Position numbers and translations under genes: made by a program
Part shown: positions 1-8,900 of the stretch, piece by piece
How positions within the stretch are numbered: the first letter of the stretch is position 1
Layout of the letters: each line of letters starts with the position of its first letter
DNA from: Motacilla alba alba
Lineage: Eukaryota > Chordata > Aves > Passeriformes > Motacillidae
Length of the DNA stretch: 64,000 nucleotides
Assembly (NCBI RefSeq): GCF_015832195.1
Contig: NC_052028.1
Span: forward strand, 3,329,501-3,393,500
Reading direction: 5' to 3'
Notes under the pieces: generated by a model
What the model saw: only the letters and a program-made list of their open reading frames with translations
Told to the model about the DNA's origin: nothing
Database searches by the model: none

Positions 1-693
1 GTGCTGCCAGCGGGATCTGCTGGAGCTGAGCTCCTCTTGCCCAGGGCAGGTGGCATGGCAGGGACAGCGGGGCTCGGGGAGCTGGAGCTGGCCACAGGGA
101 CATCCCCGGTGGGACGGTGTGGCTGAGGGTCAGAGCATGGCACGGAGGCGAGGGGTGCCCCAGGGCCTGGCTGGGCACAGGCATGTGGTAATCACAAACC
201 TCTGAGCAGAGAGACGCAGCTCGCTCAGGATTTCCCTGGGAAGCTGTGAGCAAGCTCAGAGAACAGAACGAGAAACAATTCTTATCTCCACTCGCTGCGC
301 CTGTTGTTGTGCACATGTGGAATGTGTTATGCAGATTGTTTACCAAAGGATGACTCCTTAATTGGCCACTGGTGATTGGTTTGGATTGATTGATTAGGTC
401 AGAGCTGTATGGGGCTGCCTGCAAGGGCGATGGTTTTTTTCTGGTTAGTAGAGTATAATATAACAGAATGAAGTGATTGATCAGCCTTCTGCAATCATGG
501 AGTCAATGCTCATTATTGCCCATTATTCAGGAGCTCTCTGCTACGATGCAGGCACAGCAGGAAACCCTGTGGCCAGCCCTGCCCCACCGGGGAGCCCCTC
601 TGGGGACAGCAAGAGCCCCTCAGCAGAACGGGGGGCTGTGGGCCTGCCCGGGAGCCCCGCGGGGCAGCACTGCTGGGAAGGGTCCCGGTGCCC
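1..693. other. Sequence downstream of CD14, no gene recognised
   Basis: This stretch lies past the CD14 stop codon. The part next to the gene is presumably CD14 3' UTR, but no canonical AATAAA was seen on the minus strand. Short reading frames on both strands (for example near 473-947) overlap the CD14 coding strand and resemble no known protein. An AT-richer patch at about 290-480 has no recognisable repeat. Confidence 0.4.
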
Positions 694-2046
694 TCAGGGT
701 CTGTGGCAGGACCTGCTCCTGGCCAGACACACGGCCCCAGCCACGCCCAGCAGGGCCTGGGCCACGCAGAGCGGGGCCACCACGGCGGCAGGGTCACAGC
801 GCAGCACCGACACGGGCACCTGTGCCACCTGCCAGCCCTGGTACTGCGCTGGGGAGTGGCACCTGTAGTCCCCGGGCCAGCCCTGCCCCAGGTGCCCCGT
901 GGCCGCCAGCGCCTGCAGCCCCCCGGCCCCAGAGCAGGAGCAGCTGAAGGGGTTGCCAGCCACAGCCACGTCCTGCAGGCGCCCCAGGAGCTTCACCTCA
1001 TCCCTGGGCAGCTCTGAAATGGAATTGTTGTCCAGGTGGAGGGTGTCCAGCATGGGGCAATTCCTGATGGAGGGGACGGCCCGCAGCAGGTTTTGATTCA
1101 GGAAGAGCTTCTTCATGGAGCTGAGGGAGATGTCTACAGCGTGGAGGTGGTTGTGGCTCATGTCCAGCACCTCGAGGCGGGGAGGCAGCGGTGCTGGCAC
1201 TTCATCCAAGCCGGTGTTGGACAGGTTGAAGTGCTGGAGGGATGATGGCCACTGGCAGGAGGAGGATGGGTCTGCCATGAGCTCGTTGTGGCTGAGATCC
1301 AGGTGCCGGAGCCGCAGCAGCAGCCCCACGCCCTCACACACGCTGTGGTAGGAGCTCAGGTTGTTGTGGCGCAGACTCAGCTGCTGGAGCTGAGGGAAGG
1401 CTCCCTGGCAGAAGGCGGGGGCCAGGCTCCCGTCCCCGAGGCTGTTGTGGGCCAGGTTCAGGGAATGCAGGGCTGCGAACAGCCTCCCGATGGCACAGGG
1501 CAGGCTGGTGACGCGGGAGCCGGTGACAGCCAGCTCCTTCAGGGTCCCCAGCCACGTGCTCAGGCTGGAGAAGGCCTGCTCGTGGCCCGTCAGCGGGGCA
1601 CAGGTCACGTTGTGGAAGCTCAGGGACAGGATGGGCAAGTTCTGCCCGTCCATGTCACTCCAGTCGCCTGTGCCCTGGAAAACGCAGCTCTCAAAGGCCA
1701 GCTCCCGCACGTGGGTGTAGGAGAAGAACCTCAGCACACGGGCGAGGAGCACCTCAGGCACCAAGACATTTCCAATGATTATTTTCTGGATGAGAAGGGA
1801 GCCCAGAGTGTCAATGACGGAGTCGTCCAGGTCCCTGATGGGGAAGTCTGCGTATTTCTCCAGATCTCCACCCCAAAACTCCACCACAGTAGCTGGGAGG
1901 CACTGGATGATGCTGGCGGCCGTCTCCTCGGACAGGTTGTAGCACTCACAGAACTCCTGCGTGCGGTTGAAGAAACACCTGTTCCTTCTGCCCTCTGCAG
2001 CCACCGGCAGCCCCAGCCCCAGGAGCAGGAGCACAGCCACACTCAT
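694..2046 (-). CDS. CD14: CD14, LPS co-receptor with leucine-rich repeats
   Basis: CD14 binds bacterial lipopolysaccharide and passes it to TLR4/MD-2; it also helps other Toll-like receptors. The 450-residue frame has a hydrophobic signal peptide (about residues 1-18), a Cys-rich N-terminal cap with NRTQEFCECYNLSEE, and about ten leucine-rich repeats (LHSLNLAHNSL, LRHLDLSHNEL, LEVLDMSHNHL, LDTLHLDNNSI). A Toll-like C-terminal cap (NPFSCSCSG, then a later Cys pair) follows, then a hydrophobic segment at about residues 418-440 with a short basic tail (RSRSCHRP). That end predicts a transmembrane anchor instead of the GPI anchor of mammalian CD14, as known for chicken CD14. The start at 2046 was chosen because the signal peptide follows it. 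The frame stays open upstream to 2289, but an acceptor-like TTTTTAG at 2057-2062 suggests a 5' UTR intron. TMCO6 lies divergently about 3.9 kb away. Confidence 0.93.
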   Translation of the reverse strand: MSVAVLLLLGLGLPVAAEGRRNRCFFNRTQEFCECYNLSEETAASIIQCLPATVVEFWGGDLEKYADFPIRDLDDSVIDTLGSLLIQKIIIGNVLVPEVLLARVLRFFSYTHVRELAFESCVFQGTGDWSDMDGQNLPILSLSFHNVTCAPLTGHEQAFSSLSTWLGTLKELAVTGSRVTSLPCAIGRLFAALHSLNLAHNSLGDGSLAPAFCQGAFPQLQQLSLRHNNLSSYHSVCEGVGLLLRLRHLDLSHNELMADPSSSCQWPSSLQHFNLSNTGLDEVPAPLPPRLEVLDMSHNHLHAVDISLSSMKKLFLNQNLLRAVPSIRNCPMLDTLHLDNNSISELPRDEVKLLGRLQDVAVAGNPFSCSCSGAGGLQALAATGHLGQGWPGDYRCHSPAQYQGWQVAQVPVSVLRCDPAAVVAPLCVAQALLGVAGAVCLARSRSCHRP

Positions 2047-2056
2047 GGTGAGCAAC

Positions 2057-2801
2057 CTAAAAACTGGAGGAGAAACGGTGAATGGCACTGAGGGGAGCAC
2101 TCTGACCCAGACTGGAGGGATGGCTTGGGCAGGTCGAGCCCTGCAGAGCCACTCCTCGGGGACAGGGCGCTGCCCTCGTCCCTGCTGCACCCACCCGGCC
2201 ACTGAGCCATGGCTCGGGCCAGCAGCCAAACGCCCGGGAGCTGCACCTGAGCCACCCTGCCCGCAGCAGGGTCTGCCGAGGCTCTGCACTGTCCTGCCCG
2301 GGCTGCCTTGCTGCAGGCTCCACTCCTGGGCGAGCAGGAAATGCCTGGAGAAACTACAAATGCGGAGTTACAGACAGCGAAGCCAGACGTATCAGTGTGA
2401 CCAGCGAGAGAGCCCCAGCTCTGTTGGTTCCTGTGTAATCTGGGGCAGGAAATTGCAACAGACGGCTTCATGTTGTCTCCTTCCTCATCCAGCGATTTGA
2501 TTCATCACCAGCCCCCAGAGGGGTGGTAGAAAGTGACCCCTGAAGGTGTGAACACATCCCTGTCGGCACCAGGAGCTGGTCGGCTGACACAGTCTGATCT
2601 CCGATCACCAGCTCGCAAAAGAAGCAGCGAGCAAAGACTAAAGGCTCCTGAACGCGTGCTGACTTAGCTCAAAGGGGGTCTCCGGGGGTCCCCAGCCCAG
2701 CCTCCCGCTCCGAGCGGTTCTGTCGCTGGCCGCAGCCCCGATCAGGCACGGCTTTCCTCGGCCACATCCCAAAGCCCACCCAGATCGGAGCTCTCCCTAC
2801 C
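2057..2801 (-). other. CD14: Probable 5' UTR intron of CD14
   Basis: On the minus strand a pyrimidine-rich TTTTTAG acceptor lies at 2057-2062, ten bases before the CD14 ATG. A donor-like GGCAG/GTAGGG lies at 2795-2804 in GC-rich DNA. Together they would make a non-coding first exon beginning somewhere around 2801-2970 and an intron of about 0.74 kb. The splice motifs are visible; their use is inferred from the usual CD14 layout of one intron near the start codon. Confidence 0.4.
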
Positions 2802-3058
2802 TGCCCGTGCCCCCCGGGGCCGCGCCGCCCTGCGAGCCGCCGCGGTGCCGCGCACCTGCAGCAGCGCCCCTGAGCGCGGAGCAGCGGCGCAGGGCGGCTC
2901 CGTGCAGTGACTCACCGCCAGCTCACCGCCAGCGCTTCCCCGCTCGCTCCTTCCTCCAGCTGCTGCCAAATCCCAGAGCTGCCAGAGGCTCCAGGCGCTC
3001 GGCTCAGCCCCGGCCGGCGCCCGCTGCTGCCCGGGCTCCGCCGGAGGAGCCCTCGGCG
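2640..3058. promoter_or_regulatory. GC-rich promoter-like region upstream of CD14
   Basis: The stretch is rich in CpG and GC (CCGCGG-like runs, CGCGCC, several GCGC) compared with its flanks, and lies just 5' of the inferred CD14 first exon. A TGACTCA AP-1-type site occurs near 2908-2914. No TATA box was seen. Assignment to CD14 is by position only. Confidence 0.4.
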
Positions 3059-3270
3059 CTCCAGCCGCGCTCCAGCTGCGTTCAGCCGTGCTCCAGCTGC
3101 GTTCAGCCGCGCTCCAGCTGTGCTCCAGCTGCGTTCAGCCGCGCTCCAGCTGCGTTCAGCCGCGCTCCAGCTGTGCTCCAGCTGCGTTCAGCCGTGCTCC
3201 AGCTGCGTTCAGCCGCGCTCCAGCTGTGCTCCAGCTGCGTTCAGCCGCGCTCCAGCTGCGTTCAGCTGCC
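3059..3270. repeat. CAGCTG-rich minisatellite
   Basis: This is a tandem array of about 21-base units built from GCGCTCCAGCTGCGTTCAGC, alternating with a shortened unit (GCTCCAGCTGT). About a dozen CAGCTG palindromes are present in roughly 210 bases. Because the unit lacks stops in several frames, long Ser/Cys/Ala-rich frames appear on both strands; these look like repeat artefacts. Confidence 0.85.
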
Positions 3271-3674
3271 CGGGCCGGGTGCCCAGGGCCGGGGCTGGGC
3301 AGACACCTCGAGCCCGGCCCCGGGCACAGCCCTCGCTCCCGCGGCGTGACTTCCTGAGCGGGACAGAGCCACTTCTGCTTCGCTTCCCTGCGGCTGCGGG
3401 CTGGGAAGGGCTGCGGCCGCAGTGCCAGCGCCGCTGGCTTTCCGCGGAACGGGCAAGGTTCCCCAAATGCCCCTTCGGGACCAGCCCTTCCAGACGCTCC
3501 GGTATTGCTGCGCTTCAGGGCGCCCCGGGCGCTGAGCACCCCGCAGGCAATGCTGCAGGTACAGGACTGTCACACCTGGCATCTGCACCATGCCCCTGGG
3601 CATTGTCATTGTCCGGGCACCCGAAGCTGCACAGGGCACTGCTGGCCCAGAAGGAGCCAGAAGTGCTCCAGAAA
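3271..3674. other. Spacer, no gene recognised
   Basis: GC-rich DNA between the minisatellite and a CR1 tail. Several frames are open on both strands, as expected from base composition, and none resembles a known protein. No exon of NDUFA2, the gene next to TMCO6 in mammals, was recognised. Confidence 0.4.
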
Positions 3675-3779
3675 TGCTGGATGTGGCACTGAGTGCTCTG
3701 AGACAAGGTGGTGATCTAAGGTTGGACTTGATGATCTTGGAGATCTTTTCCAGCCTAAAATGTTCTGTGATTCTACCAT
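3675..3779 (+). mobile_element. CR1 LINE 3' tail fragment
   Basis: The sequence runs through the standard CR1 end: a GGATGTGGCACTGAGTGC-like block, then TTGGACTTGATGATCTTGGAGATCTTTTCCAGCC, ending in TTCTGTGATTCT. Only the last 100 bases or so remain, a typical 5' truncation. Confidence 0.8.
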
Positions 3780-3904
3780 CTGTCAGGAATTTTTTTCTTT
3801 CCCAGAGATTTCTCTGCCTATGTTGGATTCAGAAAGGGCTTCAGAAAAGTAATGAATTGCTGGAATTTCAGGCTCTTTCTTGCTCCACGGTCAGGGTGAA
3901 TAAA

Positions 3905-4320
3905 ACTCAGGAGACATTGAAGTCTCGCTCTGATGTTTATTATCCTTGTCTATTACAAACTCACGAGCTGTGAGCTCTGTCTCACAAGTTGGGAAAGTGA
4001 GCTAAAATGGTGTCTGTTCAAGGCTATTTAAGCCCGATTACCCAGTAAACAGCTGACATCTACATTATTTATGCTTTTAACCCAGTTATGATCACCCAAA
4101 ACCCACAATGCAGACATCCTTCATCCAATTAGAGAAAACCACCCAGACTCATGAAGAAGGAAGAAGAAGGTGCAAAATAGACAACTAACCCACACTCAAA
4201 ATTCCCCATCTTGGCTCCCATATATCACCATATTCTAAAACCCCAAATCTAAGTGTTTTCACCCTGTGAGATCACACTTCTAACCAACTACACACCCGTA
4301 ATCCCAGGGCTATTAATCAA
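3905..4320 (-). mobile_element. Probable solo LTR of an endogenous retrovirus
   Basis: Read on the minus strand, the segment holds an AATAAA at 3936-3941 (TTTATT on plus) with an upstream TTAAATAG-like TATA element near 4024-4031. The region is flanked by CR1 and unique-looking DNA, and its composition differs from its neighbours. Terminal repeats and a target duplication were not defined, so the boundaries are approximate. Confidence 0.4.
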
Positions 4321-4582
4321 TTTTGGAGCCTTCTCCACAGCCCCAGGTCACATGCAGTGCTCTCTTGTGGGTCTGCACCTTTCAGCAGAGAAAGTTTAAA
4401 ATTCTCAGCATCCAGGGTTCCAACAATGAAACTGCAGGGCTGGACAGTGCAACTCTCAGTTTGCTGTTGGTGGTGTGGCGTTACATGTTGGTGCCCAGCA
4501 GCTGGGCTGGGGTCCCTTGCTCTCTGCAACTCCTGTGCAGAGGAGCTCAGCAATTCCATGACTCCTCTTCTACATCCTTGGG

Positions 4583-5057
4583 CTACATGAAATTCCTCAG
4601 GACAAGAAGGACACGGAGCAGCTGCAGCAAGTCCAGAGGAGACCACAGAAATGCCCCAAGGGCTGGGCACAGGGACAGCCTGGGAGATGGGGCTCTTCAG
4701 GCTGGAGGAGGCTCAGGGGAGAGCTCAGAGCCCCGGCCAGGGCCTGTAGGGGCTCCAGGAGAGCGACCTGGGACAGGAGCCTGGAGTGACAGGACACAGG
4801 GAATGGCTCCCACTGCCAGAGGGCAGGGATAGATGGGGTATTGGGAAGGGATTGCTGCCTGTGAGGGTGGGCAGGCCCTGGCACAGGGTGACCAGAGCAG
4901 CTGTGGCTGTCCCTGGATCCCTGGAAGTGTCCAAGGCCAGCTGGACAGGGCTTAGAGCAAGCTGGGACAGTGGAAGGTGTCGCTGCCCGTGTGGAGGGGT
5001 TGGAACTGGATGAGCTTTAAGGTCTCTTCTATCCAAAAGGGTCTGAAATTCCGTGAA
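4583..5057 (+). mobile_element. CR1 LINE 3' end
   Basis: A long CR1 3' segment. It begins at the AGGACAAGAAGGACACGGAGC block and continues through GGGCTCTTCAGGCTGGAGGAG, GGGCAGGCCCTGGCACAGGGT, AGAGCAGCTGTGGCTG and GGAAGTGTCCAAGGCCAGCT. It ends in a TTTAAGGTCTCTTCTATCC block. Coding capacity is lost. Confidence 0.85.
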
Positions 5058-5294
5058 ACTGCTGCTGAGTGATGTTGGGAAAGTCACAGCTGCCCTCTGA
5101 GCTCTCCTCCCGGCCCCTTCTGACGAGCCCGGCAGCTCTGGCGGGGCCGGTACCTTCAATTTCTGCCCTCCAGCTGCAGATTCCCCAAACCCCTCGCTGG
5201 GGAAGCACGAACTGCTCTGCCCCTCGGTCCCCATCACCCCGGTGGAAGGTCCCGGGGCACGGAGCCGCCTTGTTCGGCATTTCTGGTGAAACTT

Positions 5295-5625
5295 TGTGTT
5301 GTGATGCACTATATAGGTATTTAGACATGAATGATTCCCCATCCCCTCAGACGGTTTGTCCCTAAGGTGATCTGTCCCTTGCAGCCCCTCCCTTCGCCCC
5401 TCCTCACTGGTGTCCCCTTGGCTGCGGCCCTCCGTCCCCGCCTCCCATTCCGCGGGTATAAATGTCTCTTGGGATGTGAATCCGTCCTCTTTTTTCACCT
5501 GGATGGTCTACGGTGCGGATGTCCCTTTCCAGCTAATAAACAGGACATCAGAACCACGCGGAGAAAGAGCGCTTCTCGTCCTTTACTGCGTCCATGTAGG
5601 ATCCCTGCGGGCTTAAATCCCAAAC
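5295..5625 (+). mobile_element. LTR-like or promoter-like segment
   Basis: A TATAAAT at 5457-5463 lies about 75 bases before an AATAAA at 5535-5540, a spacing usual for an LTR (TATA, short R, polyadenylation signal). The part before the TATA is C-rich. It could instead be a cellular TATA promoter; no terminal inverted repeat or target duplication was identified. Confidence 0.35.
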
Positions 5626-5707
5626 TAGCCGGGGGGGTTTACAGCCCGAAACCCACGGATCCTTCACCTTTGGGGGCTTTTTTTTGCCCTCAGCACAGCC
5701 AGCGCCC

Positions 5708-5777
5708 ACCCTACCCTACCCTACCCCATCCCATCCCATCCCATCCCATCCCATCCCATCCCATCCCATCCCATCCC
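5708..5777. repeat. CCCTA/CCCAT pentanucleotide microsatellite
   Basis: Three or so CCCTA units change to about ten CCCAT units without interruption. It lies 140 bases before the TMCO6 start codon, at the edge of the GC-rich promoter. Confidence 0.95.
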
Positions 5778-5779
5778 TG

Positions 5780-5919
5780 CGGAGCCGCAGCCGCCCATGC
5801 CCAGAGCGGCCCGGGCGCTCCGGTTGCGAAGGGGGGCCGGGATCGTGTTTTCCCCGCCCCGGGACCGCCCCAGGACAGCCTTTTCCTCCTCCTCCTCCTC
5901 CTCCCGCTGCCGCTCCGCC
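5780..5919 (+). promoter_or_regulatory. TMCO6: GC-rich TMCO6 promoter and 5' UTR
   Basis: CpG-dense DNA leads directly into the TMCO6 ATG, with a CCGCCCCGGGACCGCCCC GC-box-like block near 5855-5872 and a CTCCTC run just before the start. No TATA box is present. In mammals this promoter is shared with divergent NDUFA2, but no NDUFA2 exon was recognised on the minus strand here. Confidence 0.55.
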
Positions 5920-8900
5920 ATGTGGGGCCGGCGGCGGGGCCGGCGCGGCGGGCGCAGCGCGGAGGAGCTGCGGCTGCGGCGGCGGGAGCGAGAGGCAGGT
6001 CCGGCCGGGGACATCGGGGACAGCCGGGGGTGTGCGGGGTCCCCCGTGGGTGGGAGGGACCCCCCAGCTCAGCCCTTGCCTCCCCATCCCCGCCGCGCCC
6101 GGTCGCGCCCCGCGGGATGCGCTCGGGAAGCGTTTTACAGCTTCCGATTTCAGCCCTTGGGGTTTCTGCCGTGAATTCCCCGCTTCGTCCACAGCCCCCA
6201 CCACTGTTTGGGTTTCCCAAGGTCTCGCCTAGGTCTTAGCCTGGAGAAAAGGAGGCTCAGGGGGCACCTTGTGGCTCTGCACAGCTCCTGACAGGGGGGA
6301 CGGCCGGGGGGTCGGGCTGTGCTCCAGGGAACAGGGACAGGAGGAAAGGGAACGGCCTCAGGCTGGGCTGGGCAGGGTTAGCTTGGATATTAAGGAAAAT
6401 TTCTTCATCAGAAGGGTGGTCAGGCGTTGGAACAGGTGGAGTCACCGTTCCTGCAGGTGTTTTCCAAACAAGTAGACTGGGGCGCTTGGGGCATGGCTTA
6501 GTGGCCGTGGTGGTGTTCAGTTGAAGGCTGGAGTTGGTGATCCTGCACGTCTTTTCCAGCTTTAATGGTTTTCTGATCCTGTGTGAAATCCAGCCTCAGG
6601 TCCCTCCAGCTGGCCCCGTGTTCCTGCCCCTTATCCAGCCGTGGCTTCACTTTGTGTGCCCGACCCTCAGCCCAGCTCCAAGTGCAGCCCCTGCTCGTGC
6701 ATCCCTTCCAGGCTTGCACGGGGAGGAATGGGCAGTTCCTCCCGGGATTAAGGGAGGCGTGAGGCTCTTGGGCAGGCTGGAGGGGCACGCTGCCCGGGCA
6801 GGTGGTGACTGGTGGCCTGGTGCCGTGCTGCCCGGGCAGGTGGTGACTGGTGGCCTGGTGCCGTGCTGCCCGGGCAGGTGGTGACTGGTGGCCTGGTGCT
6901 GTCCTGCAGCTCTCAGGAGGGCCCGGCGGCAGGAGCAGCTGGTCAGCAAGCGGCTGCTGCGGGAGGACAGCGCCGCCGAGGAGGGGGCACAGGATGGAGC
7001 CGACGTCGTGCCAGACCCACTCTCAGAGGATGAGGTGAAGAACCTGACGTTCTCCAAAGCAGTGCATGTCCTGGGGGTCTTCCCCAGACCCAGCGTGGGA
7101 AGGAGGCTGGGCAGGGCTGGGTTTGGGAATGGTTCTGGTTCACTGCCAGGCACAGTTAAGGCTCCTTGTGCCCACCTTTGTGCCCTGGGCTCCTTTGCCT
7201 CGAGGATTAATGGGGTGCAGTCTTAATGCTGGCAGTGCTGGAAGCTCACCCACCTCTGAATTCCCTGGCAGGTTCTGGAGCTGCTCAGGGGTGTGCAGAG
7301 GGGTTCCGAGGACAGGAAGCGATCGCTCGGCCGCCTCCGCTGGGCTCTGCAGAACGAGGACACTCAGCAGAAGTTTGTCAGGTCAGCCCAGGCCTGCTGT
7401 GCCTGTTACCAGGGGAGTGTCCCGAGGGACCCCGTGTCCCTGTGCTTGGATGGGTGAGCTGGGAGGTGACAGCAGCCTTTGGGTCCCCAGGCTGGACGGC
7501 AGCATCCGGACGCTCACCGGGCTCTTCACCAGCAGCCTGGCTGACCTGCAGCTGGAGGCTGCCCGCTGTCTGCACGAGCTGTCCCACTCCAGTGTCCCTG
7601 CTGTGGCCGAGGCGTGCCTGCCTGTCACCTCCTACCTGCTCACCTACCTGTCAGGACACAGCCTGGAGCTCACGGTGAGATCGTGTACCCTTGGGAACCC
7701 TTTGGGGAGGTTGGTGTTGACCTCCTCTGGTCACTCATGGCTCACGTGGGAGCTGCTGAGGAGGGGCCCTCTGGAAGCAAAAATCTTTTGGCATCACAGC
7801 CTTGCCCTCAGAACATGACTGTTTCCAGTGCCCAGGTGTTACAACCTGCCCTGAGCTGGGATAACTGAGTTCTTGTTCATCACAGATCCCTTGGGTTGGA
7901 TTGGAGTGGAACCGCACTGAGTGACCCAAGTTTATGTACATATATGTGTGTGTGTATATATATATATATATATACACATATATATATATATACATATATA
8001 TATATATGTATATGTATATGTACATATATGTATGTATATATATATATGTTTATGTACATATATATGTATATATATACATATGGTAGGTTTATTTTAGAGC
8101 AATTTGCAATAGAAAGGAGGAGGTATGTAACCATTTTGGTTGTTATCTCTAGAAATGACAGAATATAAAAGTACAAAGATGCCACCTAAGAAAATATAGA
8201 AGAAAAAGAAAGAAAGGGTAAGAGTAGATAGAGTGCCTGTGGCTCCGTGCTGTGCATCTTCATCTGGGAAGGAGCAAACAGCTGGAGGAGCTCTGGGATG
8301 GCCATGTGTTTTCCAGCTACCCCACTGCTGATCCCATCTGGGTGCAGCACACAGGCAGGCTCCAGGAGAACCAGAGGGGGCTCTGGAAATGTCATCCTGG
8401 AAAACCTCCACAGTGGGAGTGATCAGATCCCAGCTTCAGCCAGATAGAAAAAGAACGAACTGAAGCTGATTGAGCTGGGAATGGGGTGGCTGGAGAGTCC
8501 AGCAGCATCCATCTGTGTTTGCCCCTCCAAGGCCAGCTCCTGCCGTGCTCAGGGCAGTGTGTGGGACATGGGGCTGTGCTGGCTGCCCACAGGGTCACCC
8601 CCTGCTCTGCTGTGTTGTTGCAGGAGCTGTGTTTGTACACCCTGGGGAACCTCGTAGTAGAAAGTGAGGCTGTGAGGAAGCAACTGCTGCCTCAGGGCAT
8701 TATTCCAGTGCTGGCATCCTGCATCCAGGTGGGTGAAACAGCTCAGCCACATTTCTGCTGTGCCCTGGAGAGACTTTCCTGACTGGCAGCCCTGAGTCAC
8801 CAGCCCCACTTCCAGCTGTGGGGAAGCTCTGCAGGGAGCTGTTCCCACGAGCCTGAGGGTCACTCGTGGGCTCCCCTGTGCTCATGCTCAGGGCTCAGCT

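Noticed and set aside
1288..2091. 267-codon plus-strand frame
   Set aside because: It is antisense to CD14 and follows from the GC-rich codon use of the real gene; no domain is seen.
2047..2289. 81-codon N-terminal extension of CD14
   Set aside because: The frame is open, but the signal peptide begins at 2046, an acceptor-like site lies at 2057-2062, and the extension resembles no CD14 N-terminus.
3059..3270. CRISPR-like array
   Set aside because: Units are contiguous without unique spacers, and this is a vertebrate genome; it is a minisatellite.
2807..3692. Ser/Cys-rich frames over 3.06-3.27 kb
   Set aside because: They translate the CAGCTG minisatellite in several frames; no splice context or homology.
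5330..5920. NDUFA2 on the minus strand, divergent from TMCO6
   Set aside because: No segment resembling the NDUFA2 N-terminus was found; the region looks like an LTR or TATA promoter plus a microsatellite.
7735..8185. Tyr-Ile repeat frames
   Set aside because: They translate the TA microsatellite.
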